A stretch of 64,000 nucleotides of DNA, from NCBI RefSeq assembly GCF_910596095.1, contig NC_056538.1, positions 20,446,501 to 20,510,500 on the forward strand, given 5' to 3'. Positions 48,101 to 59,744 of the stretch are shown piece after piece (positions within the stretch are counted from its first letter, which is position 1; every line of letters begins with the position of its first letter). The notes beneath the pieces were generated by a model. The model did not search any database and was not told the DNA's origin. It worked only from the letters and a program-made list of their open reading frames with translations. The translations under genes were made by a program, and so were the position numbers. This DNA is from Thunnus maccoyii (lineage: Eukaryota > Chordata > Actinopteri > Scombriformes > Scombridae).

Positions 48101-51100
48101 CATGAAAATAATTGATTTCTTGTTGTTTGCAACTATGAAACTTCATATCTTTTGAAATATAGAAGATAAAAAGCTCATGTACATCTCTCACTTTTTGAGT
48201 TTCACCACAGGGAGGCAGCAGACATCCATGGTATAATCATTAGGCCCTACCTCATGAAGACTGCTGGCTCCGATTAGGCTTTTGGCTGCGTCTGCCTTTC
48301 TGAGCCCAGGACTGTGTCTGCGGGTCTGGAACTATGTAGATCTGGGTCTGTGGGACCATGTTAGCTGAGGGGGGCCAACTGGCTGTAAACCAGGCCTAAT
48401 TTGTTAGCTGTCAGCACAACAGTCTGCGTTTTGGGGAACAGGCCGCGGCCCGCAGCCAAAAGCTGGGCTGGCTACGAACAAGGGAGGAGATAGTCTGCCA
48501 CTCTTGTGGAGTTTCTCGGGGAGGCAGCCAGGCTCGAGGAGACTGTAACATTAGAAAATTAGTTCCAGAGGGAAATCTGCTCCTTCTAGACCCTTTCTGT
48601 GGACTGCAGCCACAATGTAACAACACTGTCTCAACACGGGGGAAGACTGACTCTGAGCATATGTTAAAGTGGAGAGGAAGTGGAAGTGTGGCTTGGTTTC
48701 AAACAAAATTTATACTTACAAGCATACCTTGAAATATCCTACATGCTGTGAACAAGGCATGACTTCCACCTCTCGCATGTTTTCTACGAGGAAAGATTAT
48801 GTCCAAGCATTTACTGCTCCATTAAATGGGATCTCTTTTGGATTGTCCAGCTGTTCCTGTCGATCACTGTCAAATCAGATTTATTTCTATTGCTGATGAA
48901 ACTCTGTAGCCTGAATGTTGACCCTTGATGTCTTAACTCCTCTGTTAAGTTGAAAAAATGGACCCTACCTCCTGAGATTTTGACTTCCTTTGACCCTTTC
49001 TTTACTTCTTTTTATTATTTTTTTTTTCTTAGTCAGGAAGAATGATAAACGAAACATAATCATTTGGGGCCTGGGCCTGGGATAGAGCTGGATAAGGAAT
49101 TGTTATTTCACTCGCTTTCTCTAGTGCATCATAAATTTACTGGTCATTTTGTTTTGATAAGACTTTATGATGACTTTACTTATTTTCCACCTGTTAACTG
49201 GCAAATGTAGTGGATTTATGGTCATTGTAAAGCAGCGATTATCAGTTGTCTGCCTGCTTTGTTGAACTCTGTGAGGAAATTATGATTAAAGCAAACAAAC
49301 CCTGTAACTGCAGATCAACAGCCGCAGAGACACACACCTTGCGTCTTGAGATATAACCAGATTGTGTGTAGTTCACACTTGACATCATGAATGTGTCAAA
49401 AGCATCACAATTGACCACTTGTAATTGGATTTTGCTTCTGTGCTGATCTGATTTTATCAATGGGGAAACTCTGACCACAAAAACGGCAAAACAGTCTTGC
49501 ATTCATACTACATACAGCATGTAGTCACATGCATCCATAGCCACCCGTCAGTGTGACTTCAATAATTGGTTTCCAGCACGTTTTTATTCCCTTTTGGCTG
49601 CATTCGCATCTGTATTTAGAGTTTGCTTGTTGTTAGATTGCCCAATATGCATTTCAGAGCTCAGAGTGAACAGAATCATCTCACCCAAATGGGGGATGGA
49701 GGGAGAACAGGTGATGCAACGATTTAAAGGAGCTTGTAGGTTGCGCAACATAAAATTGCGGTGAGCAGAGGAAGGGATGCTGAGCTCTCCTGGGATGGGT
49801 TACGTTGCACCTGGATCCTGTTTGTTAGTGAGTGAGTGTTTTCGAGACTGCTAGCCTTCTAGCAGTGAAGTATAATCTTTGGAAACATATACAAAACTAT
49901 GAAACATGACCTGATAGTAAATGTTTGGGGTCAAACTTACCTGATCTTTTCAGGTTTGTGAAGATTTCAGCGGAACCACTAATGTTTCTGTCTTTAGAGC
50001 ACAAATATCCAGTGTTGGAGTTTTAATATCCTGCAGAGATTGATTGAGAGCATGAGATTTTGGCCCTTTTAAACAGTAATTTGGTGGTTCTTGTGCTGTA
50101 TCCTCAATAACTCACACACACACTGCACACACAGTGTTGATCAGTGAAAGAAGTAATAAAAATCTAGTTTTATTTTATGTCATTTACAACAGAAATTTAA
50201 TAACTTTTAAAGTATGTTTGATTCTGTTGACTTCAGTAGAAAAGTTAAACGACATCATTAAAATGTCCACATTGCTGACAGTAAAAAATATTGTGGGTTT
50301 ATATTCACTACATTCAAACACAAAATTGCAGGTCTCAGATCTCACATTTAAATGATAAGCTGTAAATCTAAATAAAGGCTTTTCACCAGCTCTCAGCCAT
50401 GTGTTCATTTCTTTCTTCTTTTCTATCATTACTGTCTCCATTATCTTTTGTGCTAAACCAAAGTTGCTGTTTACATGTCTGTTTGTGTGTTTTTTTAATC
50501 CCAGAGGACAACCCCATCCATACAGTTCCTCCTGCCCCTCGGATCATTGCCGGCCCTCCTGGTCCAACAGGTCCGATCGGCCCTTCAGGTACATATAATC
50601 AATATTTCCAGTCCAACTGGTTTTTAGGGAACACAGAGTTCATGAAACATGCGTGCCTATCATATCATATGTCATGATCGAGGTTTGACCTCTCATCATG
50701 TGGGTGCGTGGGCGGGTCCATAACAAAAGCATATTGTGTTGTCAAGAACTGTCGAAAACCACAAAACTTCCAAAGATAGCAAACATGTCATGATGATTTA
50801 CCAGACAGTGTGTGAGAGGAGATACACTTTAACACAAAAGCATCAATTTTCTATTTGTGCAGCAATAAAGAAATGGTGTTTTGTATTTAAATGTTCTGTG
50901 ATGTATTACTGTAGATTACTACCTAGATTTACTGTAGGTTGAATTAAACACAATATACATGTTACTTTTTTGTCATTGTCAAATCTACATTTGGAAAATT
51001 CTAAGAAAACATTGAGAAAATGTTGGTTCAAGTGTTTAATGATGTGTTTATTTTGTAAACCCTGACAAATCTCTCTTATGGGACAAAATAATGTCTGAAT

Positions 51101-53072
51101 TAAATTAAACTCAGAATTGAATTTTGATATTGCACAACAGTCAGAGCCAGTTTTACACATTTTGACATTCATACCCCTCACTGTGTGATGTTTTCGTGAA
51201 TAACACAACAACAGGCCCTCCAGGACCAAGAGGACCTGCGGGGATTCCAGGCCTGCCGGGACGAGATGTGAGTATCTGTCACCGGAAGCTGATTGTGGAT
51301 CAATACAAACAAGACTGGCATCATTAACACGTGTCCTTCTGTTTTGCTGACACAAGGGCAAGGAAGGCCTCCAAGGCAAGCCAGGGGATGTTGGGCCTAA
51401 AGGAGATCCAGGGGAAAGGGTGAGGCCGCTTTAAAAATCGCCCTTGTTATTGGATTAGCAGGCTGGCTGAACATATTCGATTCTGATGAACTATCAAAAT
51501 GCTTTTTGTTCTACGTTTTGTAAATGGTCCTAGCTGTCATGCAATCTTAAACACATTAAAGGTGAACAAGCTTTTCTTCAAAGACTTACTCCAAGCCGTG
51601 ACTAATCCTCCCTCTCTCTCTCTCGTCCAAGGCCAGGCCTCACTAATCAGGGCAGCCATGTCGGGTCCCCTCTGTAGTCAGCTCTCTAGTGGGCCTCTGC
51701 CTTTAAACCTGATCCCCTTCCTCTACTAGTATGATTTAAGATTGGAGATCTGGTGAAGAGGCAGATTAGCACGGGGGATAAAGAATGCAAGCCAGAAAAA
51801 TGTGAGTGAGCAAAAGCGCTGAATATTTTTTTCTCTGTTCTTCCTCATACAGGGGCCTCCAGGTGTAACAGGCGAGCACGGCCTACCTGTGAGTATAAGC
51901 TTATTGTTTTTCATAAAACCCACACGTTAAACACAGAGATGACATGGTTCTTCTTCTCTGCGTTCATAGGGGGCATCAGGGCCAAAAGGAGAGCCAGGAG
52001 AGGGCTTGAATGAGGTAAGAGACGTCGTCCGTGTCTTCTCCTCTTGAGCTCGTTAGAAAAAATGTTCCTCAGTAAATGTGACGTTGCTGTTCAGGGTGAA
52101 GCAGTGCAGCAGCTCAGGGAGGCCCTAAAGATCCTGGCCGAGAGGGTGCTGATCCTGGAGCACATGATTGGCATTCATGGTGAGGAGACAAACAGAGAAG
52201 GTGGAAAACATTATTCCATGCCTCAGAATGATTATGTTGAAGGAAAAGTTTGACATTTTGGGAAATATGCTTATTAGTTTCTGGCTAAGAGTTAAACGAG
52301 GAAATTGTTACTACTCTTAGGTTTTTGTGTTAAAGGATAGGTTCACACATTTTCAAGTTAGTTTTAAAACCACAGTCAGGTGCCCATATGAACACTGAAA
52401 GAGGTTTTCCTTGATGTGATTATTCCTCCTGTTCATACTGGCTATTAAAAGATCCCCTTCAAATGCACTTTCAATGTAAGTGATGGGGGACAAATCCACA
52501 GTCCTCGTTTTCTGCATAAATGCATTTTAAAAGTTTATCTGAAGCTAATATAAAGCTTCAGTCAAATCAATTCAATATCTTTCAAAGTTACAGTCTTTTT
52601 AGTGCCAAATTCCCTTTTTGTGTTACTATACTTCCACCGAAGCTCAACAGGGAAACACTGTCTGTCAAGACAAAAAGAGGATTTTTTTTTTTTTTACTAA
52701 AAAGACTGTGGCAGATCCACTTTATTTGACTACCTCTGACAGCTGAAGCCTCATATAAGCTTCAGATAAATTTTGAAATGCATTCAGTTAGCTTACCTTT
52801 GCCTAAAACTGGTAACAGGGGGAAACAGTTAGCCTAACAGCCAGAAATTATCAAAGCATTGTTCCCAAAATGTCAAACTATTCCCTTAGAAGAGTATTTT
52901 TGGCCAACTGTTTTATTGTCTTTCTTGTCGTTGCACAGAGAACTCTGAAGGATCTGGATTTGGCAGCATTTTGGACCCCCTATCCTTTACCGCCATAAAG
53001 ACCAAACGCCTGCAGCCTGTTCAAACCCCTCTTCAAATACTCGAGGAGAGACAAAGACGAGCTCCCCTTTAA
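31611..53072 (+). CDS. col26a1: Collagen alpha-1(XXVI) chain (EMI domain-containing collagen)
   Basis: Secreted extracellular-matrix protein. Coding exons: 31611-31789, 32032-32154, 32465-32568, 45513-45574, 45716-45821, 47050-47148, 47282-47410, 50505-50588, 51215-51267, 51357-51419, 51853-51888, 51970-52014, 52095-52179, 52939-53072 (stop). All are in frame, giving 433 residues (human COL26A1 about 440). Signal peptide residues 1-22, then GTGFVYHF as in the family. EMI domain about 61-136 ([19 protein letters not shown] to [15 protein letters not shown]). Short coiled-coil-like part 137-165. Collagen Gly-X-Y blocks about 192-250 and 284-358. The break between them holds an RGD (258-260). 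A C-terminal leucine-rich helix ([19 protein letters not shown], about 369-387) is the family's signature. The C-terminus ends in a basic RQRR cluster. The closest alternative is paralogue emid1, disfavoured by the GTGF start and the MIGIH sequence. Confidence 0.95.
34249..34324 (+). repeat. (AGAAG)n pentanucleotide microsatellite
   Basis: About 15 near-perfect AGAAG units; pure purine on one strand. Confidence 0.95.
35565..35935. repeat. Inverted-repeat element family B, diverged copy
   Basis: GAAAAGTCGATTAGTCAATTGA at the left, ATATCTTTGGGTTTTGGACT inside, and AAACGATTAACTGAAAAAG toward the right match other B copies loosely. Confidence 0.55.
37560..38100. repeat. Dispersed repeat family F in col26a1 intron 3
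   Basis: Phrases AATTCATCCTGATAGGGACA, GATAATCCATTTAATAGTAG and GCTAAAGGGAAAGTCAGGG match other F copies. A CCCTAA-rich stretch (37890-37927) lies inside. Confidence 0.55.
37890..37927 (+). repeat. Short degenerate telomere-like CCCTAA array
   Basis: Runs of CCTAACCCTTACCCTAACC and CCTAACCCTAA. Too short and broken for a fusion scar; more likely part of a repeat. Confidence 0.5.
40555..41365. mobile_element. Non-autonomous hAT-like element, family D, copy 1
   Basis: Left end GGTGGTGGAAAGTAACTCAG, right end CTTCTTCCACCACTG, inner TACTTAAGTA runs. The 8-bp flanks GACGAGGC (40547-40554) and GATGAGGC (41366-41373) differ by one base. Copies lie at 54048-55378 and 58783-59619. Confidence 0.75.
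41475..42690. repeat. Dispersed repeat family F, split by a TTAA-type element
   Basis: Left part 41475-41736, right part 42397-42690. The text of other F copies (GAGGAAAAGTCAAGGGATCACC at 44288) is continuous across the insertion point. Confidence 0.6.
41741..42392. mobile_element. Inverted-repeat element with TTAA target duplication, family E
   Basis: Termini AGGGGACATA and TATGTCCCCT are perfect inverse repeats, flanked by TTAA at 41737-41740 and 42393-42396. TTAA duplication is typical of piggyBac-type elements, but the termini are not diagnostic. There is no transposase ORF. Confidence 0.75.
44275..44460. repeat. Dispersed repeat family F fragment
   Basis: GGCACCATGAATGTCTCTACC, then TCCATCCAATAGTTGTTGAG and ACCATCCATAGAGCCATGCT, as in the gfm1 intron copy at 11330-11510. 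Confidence 0.65.
45049..45112 (+). repeat. (TG)n microsatellite
   Basis: About 30 TG units with a CGCG break near the right end, 400 nt before col26a1 exon 4. Confidence 0.97.
45822..47049 (+). other. col26a1 intron 5
   Basis: No exon or repeat family recognised. It ends in a CGGTATCAG acceptor. Confidence 0.5.
47411..50504 (+). other. col26a1 intron 7
   Basis: 3.1 kb without a supported exon. The stretch 48230-48640 is less AT-rich than its surroundings but has no consistent frame. Confidence 0.5.
52331..52785. repeat. Foldback element family A, copy 4 (right arm lost)
   Basis: Begins TTAAAGGATAGGTTCACA. The left arm and centre are complete and the right arm stops after AGCTTCAGATAAATTTTGAA. 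It lies in the last col26a1 intron. Confidence 0.8.
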
Positions 53073-53626
53073 GTGTCTAATTTTGTATGTGTGTGATAAA
53101 TTGTTGACTAAGATGTTGACTGGACCTTAAATTTTTTTTCATACTTTTATTATTTGAATTTATTGTCTTTTTTGTCACAAATGAGTTCAGCTGTATGAGA
53201 CAGGCATGAGATGTTGAGCATTTCATCTAAATGAAATGCTTGTAGTTCCTTTTTGACCCTGTTGCTGCATGTCTACATAACATTAGTAGCAGCACTTACA
53301 TGGTGTCTTACTATGAAATATAATCTCATAAAGTGTTATGAGGGTTTTGGCATCTTTCTTTCCTCAGATAAAAGACTGCCTAGTAAACACGTCAGTTTGC
53401 TGGCTGATGTTACAAAGCTCTCCAGGCCGTGATGCGAGCTTCCCCGAGAGCCGGACCCAAAACGTACTATTTAGTGTCAAACACATTCTTGGAACGACCT
53501 CGGGGGTTCATCTCGTGTTAGCCTGTCAAGCATATTTCTTCTTTTCTCTTCTTTCTGTGTCTCTCCTTGTGCTCTGCCTTGTTAAAGCTGAGGTAAGACA
53601 TGACAAGCTGCCAAGAATATCTGCTT

Positions 53627-53860
53627 AAAATAAAGTTAGGTGAAATGAATAGCATCTGGAAAGCGCACACATCTGGGAAGCAAAAAGGAAGAGATGCTGC
53701 AACAGTTGAGTCTTGGCCCAAACTCTGCAAACTTCGCTCAACTGCAGTGCAGCTTCACGCGACCGGACAGGATTACACTGACTTCTTCATAACTGCCTCA
53801 GAGATTTGATTATTTTATAATTAGTCTCTGAGAGACCGAGCCGTGTGTCTCCAAATAAAG
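53627..53860 (+). terminator. Candidate poly(A) signals of col26a1
   Basis: AATAAA occurs near 53627 (TTAAAATAAAGTT) and near 53854 (CCAAATAAAGC), about 555 and 780 nt after the stop. Confidence 0.4.
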
Positions 53861-54047
53861 CTTCGACTTTGTCTGGTACAGTCTTTGTTTTCTCTGTTAC
53901 AAGGTTCATAATGTTAACCACCTTTAGCGGAAAACAAATGAATGTGTCTGTATCTTTGGTTGTTCAGTTTCTGATAAGTTGTCATACATTACCGCGGGTT
54001 CAGTCTACTGGTTTATCTTTTAAATACAGCTGTAAAAGGAGCAAGAC

Positions 54048-55378
54048 CAGTGGTGGAAGTACATTTACTCAAGTACTGTACCTTATACTACTTTCTACTT
54101 CTAATCCACTACATTTTAGAGGCAAATATTGTACTTTTTAACTTAACTACATTTATAAGACAGTTGTAGTTACTAGTTACTTTGCAGATTAAGATTTTAC
54201 ACACAAAGCAAATCAAATATGATGCATTGTTAACAATTAAACTACCCAACAGTCTATAAAGTAGTTCAACTAAGTTCCACTTCAACCAGTTATTTTTATT
54301 TATTTTTTATTTTATGTGTTTATGTAACAGGGACAGTGGACAGTGACTGACTGTCCCAGAGTTAATTAGATAGCTAAATTTCATCAGCAGTCCCTGGGCA
54401 GGCAAACCCATAAAAAAATAATGGCATCAAATGATATAATTCAGACAGAGATACAGATAATAAACTTTGCATCCTACAAAACAAAAAGCACTTTCCATTT
54501 AAAGCATTACATCATACAAAAAATGATATATATATCAGTAAAATTCTGCTTACACATTAAAGGGCGGGTTCACGATTTTTCAAGTCTGTCCTAAAACAAC
54601 AGTCAGGTGCCCAAATGAACACTGACACGTGTTTTAATCACTGTAATCATTCTTCCAGTTCATACTGATCATTAGGAGATCCCTTCATAATCCAATTTTA
54701 ATGTAAGTGATGGGGATCAAGAGCAACTATCCTCATTTTGGGGAAAAAATGTATTTAAACGTTTATCTAAAGCCATTATGAAGCTTCCAAATTAGTCAAA
54801 TCAAGTCGATATCTTTCAAAGTTTCAAACTTTTCAGTGCCAAAGTCCCTCTTTTTGTCACTATGCTTCCACTGAACAGGAAAACACTGTCTGTCGAGACA
54901 CAAAGAAGGTATTTTTTTACTAAAAAGACTTTAACTGTGGAAGATATCCACTTTATTTGACTAACTCAGACAGCTGAAGCCTCATATAAGCTTCAGATAA
55001 ACTTTTAAATACAATTTTGCTCAAAACAAGGCTTGTGGATTTTGGCCCCAATCACTTAAATTATAAACGCATTTGGAGGGGATCTTCTTATGGTCAGTAT
55101 GAACAGGAGGAATGATTGCAGCAAGCACCTGACTGTTGTTTAAAGACAGTCTTGTAAAATTGGGAACCTCTAAGGCATCAGTTACAATAATCCATTAATA
55201 AAATATTACTATATAACACTGAAAGTACTTTTACTTTTGATACTTTTAGTACACTTGGCTGATAATAAGATAAGTAAAATTTTGACTTTAGGACTTTTAT
55301 TCGAGATGGAGTATTTTTCACGTTGTGGCTTTGCAACTTTTACTCAAGTAAGGAATCCAGGTCCTTCTTCCACCACAG
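54048..55378. mobile_element. hAT-like element family D, copy 2, split by a foldback element
   Basis: Left end CAGTGGTGGAAG, right end CTTCTTCCACCACAG. It is interrupted at 54558-55175 by a family-A element. Flanks AGCAAGAC and GTCAAGAT resemble a decayed 8-bp duplication. Confidence 0.7.
54558..55175. repeat. Foldback element family A, copy 5 (nested, most complete)
   Basis: Begins TTAAAGGGCGGGTTCACG and ends AATTGGGAACCTCTAAGG. Both arms (about 200-250 nt each) and the central segment with AACAGGAAAACACTGTCTGT are present. It sits inside a family-D element. Confidence 0.85.
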
Positions 55379-55589
55379 GTCAAGATGTAGTACACAGAAA
55401 ATGCAGTCATTCAATTGATTTGTTGTGTCTTGTGCATGTTTAATTATCTTTTATACTCAGCATTGTTGACGTGTGCTTTGTTGTGTCATTTGCTAGACAT
55501 TGTACCCAGCAGATATTTGTCTGTGTTGATCACTGAAGTAAGATTAAAGTACACAACAACAAAGGGATTCATTTTTGTAAAGTCACCGC

Positions 55590-55595
55590 TTTATT
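55590..55595 (-). terminator. Candidate poly(A) signal of the myl10-like gene
   Basis: AATAAA on the minus strand, 136 nt past the stop at 55731. Confidence 0.6.
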
Positions 55596-55730
55596 GCACA
55601 TAATTACATTTACACACATACTGTACGCCACAACTTCACAGCGTGGCAAGACTATTTACAGCCAGTAGCTTCGCTGCAGCTCCTCCTCCTTTCTCTTTCA
55701 TCTGTCTTCTTCTTTTTCTTCTCCTCCTTT

Positions 55731-58624
55731 TTACTCCTGCTCTTTGTCCTCTCCGTGGGTGATGATCACATAACACGAAGTCTTGTAGTCAAGGTTACTG
55801 GTGACATCCACAGGGAAGTTTGTAAAAATCAGATTCACCTGTAGGTAACAAGGTAAAAAGATTGCACTTTAAAATAATAATAAAAAATCACAGCTTTTTC
55901 AACAAAGAGAGCTGTCAGGTTTGCAGAGAGGGATCACACACGCTATTACACCTACAGACAAATACAAGGCTGGCTTTTGCCATTCAATTAGTTCATCAGA
56001 AAGAAGAGATAAATGCGGTTATATATCATTGTCATATATTCCTCTCTGGCCTCTCTATGCATCCTTTCATCTGCCTGTTTCTGTCTTTCTCCTGCTGCCT
56101 TCCCCTCCTCTGTCTGTCTCTCTCTCTCCTCTTGTTTTTCCTGTCTACTGAACAGAGACATGTTGATATGAGGCCCCGCTTGCACGGCCACAAGGGAACA
56201 AGTCTCTGGTGCTTTTGATCAGCTGCAAGATCAGACATGTCCACTGCTCCCCCGTGTACACTCCAGTGACTGATCATGCAGCATAATGGGCAGGCATGAT
56301 GCACACCCACACATGTTCTCTCTGTAGATCATACAAGCATGGGCACACAGACATGCAAACACACACACACACACTTCTATCTAACCCAATTGAGAAGGCC
56401 TGCGGTCCATGTGCTGCCTCTGCTCACAGTGGGGTGGCTTGTTTGCCGGACACAAGGGAGCAAGAGAGAGATGGTGAGTGTGATTTCCCCTTTCTTGCCC
56501 TTTTTTTTGCCTTTGACAGTAAGATGGATGATTGCAATCACAGGAGCCATCAGTGAGACAGAGTGGAGGTCTATGGGGCAGTGAGACACAGCCATGGGAA
56601 ACCAGCCGTCAGATTACTGCGCTACGCTGCCATGGGAACACTGCGCTGTTTATTTGTCTGGGGGTTTTGTTGTTTCATATGCATTTGCTTCCCTCTGCCC
56701 CCCACCCCCCTTCTGCGCCGCCTTTTGATGTACAGAACATGAAAGCTTTCTTATAAAATATGTGCGGAGTGAGAGAGGGACGGCGAAGGAGAATGTTTAC
56801 GTTTCACAACATAGTAAGCCTACTGTAAGTCAATATGTCTCTTCAAACCAGTACAAATGTGACAGATTTCATAGCGATTAAACTGGTCTCTTTGATCCCT
56901 TGAGAGAATGTGAGGCAGACTTTTCATTCCCCAGTCAACAGATGTTTTTAAGAGAAACATCTGTTCCTGTACAAATGAGATTACTGTGTCTCTAGCCAGG
57001 GGCCACGCAGGTTATGAATGGCACTGTTACTGACAAGGAGGTCTGGAAGAGAGCTGAGAAGGATCTTTGTAATAAGCTCTAGCTGGTAGTTAAGGGATTT
57101 AAATCAAATTAAATTGCAGATTCTGGGTATTCATCAGCACTCACCTCCGACTTGTTCAACAGTATCGCCACCGCCTGTACCTTTGAATCACTATCTCATA
57201 TTGATACATTCAATATTTCACCTTGTTGCTAAGCAACAACTCACCTCATACTCTGTAAACTTGTCAGCCTGTGACATGAGGTAATATTTAATCCTGCAGG
57301 AGAGGAACAGGAAAGAAGAATTACTGTTTCCATCTTCTTGACTTGAAACAAACTGTGTTCTGTATTGCACTAACTGAGATATGTATTATCTGTATCCGGG
57401 ACTTTGTTAATGATTTATGGTTTGTATTTTATTACACTAATTCGCAGTTATCTGTGTGATGAATTCCTGAGAGAGGCCACAGAGTCATCTCTGCTGTGTC
57501 TGTGTAGATGGTGAAGAAAATCACACTCACTCATCCCCCCGAGGACTTCTGCTCCTTCCGGGTCAAAGACCTTGAAGGTGCTGAGAATCATCTCCTGGGG
57601 GTCAGTTCCTGACAAAACAAAGGTAAAGTTGCACATAAGAGTGCATGTGTGCAGAGATGATGCACACCGATCTGACTCAGTTTCAGATGAAACTTTATGT
57701 GTCATTCATGGCCTTATTTATGATTGTGGGGTGTTTTTTTTGGTAAATGTTGAAATAAGAAAATACAAAAAAAATGAATGTTGCACAACTTAAACCCTTG
57801 ACTGAAATTAAATTGAAACAATACCAACAAAAACAGACTAAAAACAAATATTAATTTCTGTTAAGTTTTTCCAATCACAGCCAAGTTGATGTGTTGAGAG
57901 TAGTATATATAAAAAGAATGAGTACAAGTCCAACTGCTTGTACTAAATCTATGGTTATTTCTTAATTTTTGTATGAAATTGTAAATGTTAAAATTTCAAA
58001 CAAGTAAATGACATGTAAACTAGCTCAAATTTAGGGGAAAAAAAGGTTTAAAAACTGGAAACTGTACGACCTTGGTGCTGACTGACCTTTGAGTTTTTTC
58101 ATGTTCAAGAATAAAGTGAAGTTGACGGGGTCTGGACACTCGTTCATCATCTCATCAAGCTCATCAGTACTAACATTAAAGCCACCTGCCATCGAACACT
58201 TCATACCTCTTAACTTAAGTGAAGCTTAGTAATGAGATAGTTAAGAAAATTACAAGTAAATGTGATTCCCAGAAACATAAAATTGACACTCTCTACACTG
58301 TGACTGCTCTCCTAATCTGTGCTCTCACAACTAATGGCTGACAGATACTTGCCCAGAGCAGCAACAGTGTCCCTCAGGTCGCTCTTATCAATGATATCGT
58401 CTCTGTTCTGGACCATGGTTGAGAACGCCTGCAAGCTTAGAACAGTTACACAGTTTACCAGAAGAGGCAGTGCAGCTCCAGGGAGACACTCACACACACA
58501 CTCAGATGTACTTTCACCGCAGCATCTGTCCTCTAACCTCTTTGAACTCCTGGATCTGGTTATGCTCAAACATACTGACGACACCGGAGCCTCCGCCCTC
58601 CTTCTTTTTGGCCTTTTTGGGTGC
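55731..58624 (-). pseudogene. myl10: myl10-like myosin regulatory light chain, apparently frameshifted and divergent (start exon not found)
   Basis: EF-hand light chain that binds the myosin neck. Exons in gene order: 58624-58538, 58428-58353, 58185-58087, 57608-57531, 57293-57245, 55838-55731 (stop). Recognisable: APKKAKKKEGG, SMFEHNQIQEFKEAF, DLRDTVAALG, PVNFTLFL, FKVFDPEG, LMSQADKF, SNLDYK and a C-terminal YVIITHGEDK. The ATG exon, often one codon in this family, was not located. Oddities: the first Ca-binding loop reads VQNRDDIIDKSD, with Val for the first Asp; intron 2 has a GC donor (G|GCAAGT); the usual FLTMFGEKL lacks two residues; and exon 4 ends in phase 1 while exon 5 needs phase 2. 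One extra G in a 6-G run at 57535-57540 would fix the phase. Position next to col26a1 matches human MYL10. It may be a pseudogene, a relaxed gene or an assembly error. Confidence 0.7.
56000..57244 (-). other. Last intron of the myl10-like gene
   Basis: Contains no recognised repeat family apart from a short CA run near 56359. A possible 30-nt cassette at 57145-57174 (AG acceptor, GT donor, phase 0) is the only exon-like item. Confidence 0.35.
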
Positions 58625-58782
58625 CTGTAACAGAGGAGACATGTGTGTCCGATGAGAGAGGAGGGTCTATGGTGGTAGGAAATAGCCTCAGTCAGCAGAA
58701 ACCTCAAAGAGCTTCACTTCCTGGCATCAAACAACTTCAGGATGCTGAAGAGATTTTGTCCAGTTACAAGCAGACATGTAAT

Positions 58783-59619
58783 CAGTGGTGGAAGAAGTGT
58801 TAGATCCTTTTCTTAAGTAAAAGTACCAACACAGCAATTTAAAAATACTTAATTACAAGTAAAAGTCTTGCATGAAAAATCGTACTTAAGTAAAAGTACA
58901 TATGTATTAACAGCAAAACGTACTTAAAGTATTAAAGTAAAAGTACTCATTTTGTCCCTCTGACTGATATATTATTATATATGACATCATTAGATTATTA
59001 ATACTGAAGCATCAGTGTGTAAACAGCATGTTACTGTTGTAGCTGCTGGAGGTGGAGCTAGTTTGAATTACTTTATATACATTTAGCTAGTTTAATTCAG
59101 TGGTTAACAACCTAGGGGTCGGGCCCCTCCAAATGGGTCGTGAGATGATTAATGGGAGAGGAAAGAAGAAAAAACAAAGTTCTGATACACAAATCTGTTT
59201 TCAGTTTTTTGACTTTTTCTGTAATCTTTGATTTTTGGTGAAATATTGGATCATTTGAACATTTAGGGGGAAAAATCAATATTTGGTGAAGCTGTTAACA
59301 ACTCATAGACATCTGACATGTGACCCCGACTACACACTGCTTTTTGTAAGACATCAAAAGCCAAAAAGGTTGGAAACCATTGGTTTCATCTTTAACAATG
59401 TGTTGTATTTTAAGAGCTTGTTATATTATCCATTGTGTCAAATCTTCTATCTATCTATAAATGTAGTGGAGTAGAAAGTATAATATTTCCCTCTGAAATG
59501 TTGTTGAATGGAAGTATAAAGTAGCATTAAATGGAAATACTCAAATAATGTATAAGTACTTCAAAATTGTACTTAAGTACAGTACTTGAGTAAATGTACT
59601 TAGTTAGTTTCCACCACTG
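58783..59619. mobile_element. Non-autonomous hAT-like element, family D, copy 3
   Basis: Perfect termini CAGTGGTGGAA and TTCCACCACTG. Flanking CATGTAAT (58775-58782) and CATGTAGT (59620-59627) form an 8-bp duplication with one mismatch. The interior matches 40555-41365 in opposite orientation. Confidence 0.8.
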
Positions 59620-59744
59620 CATGTAGTTGACCTGAGTGTCATTTACATACTTTTCTGTTGCATTATTGCATTTCACTGAGCAGTTTTTTGTTATCCAATT
59701 GATTAAAGTGACTCTGTATACTGTCACTGACCATACGCCGCATT

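Noticed and set aside
58353-58428. Continuing this myl10-like exon past the GC donor
   Set aside because: The frame runs into unrelated sequence and a stop, while the GC donor joins smoothly to the next family segment.
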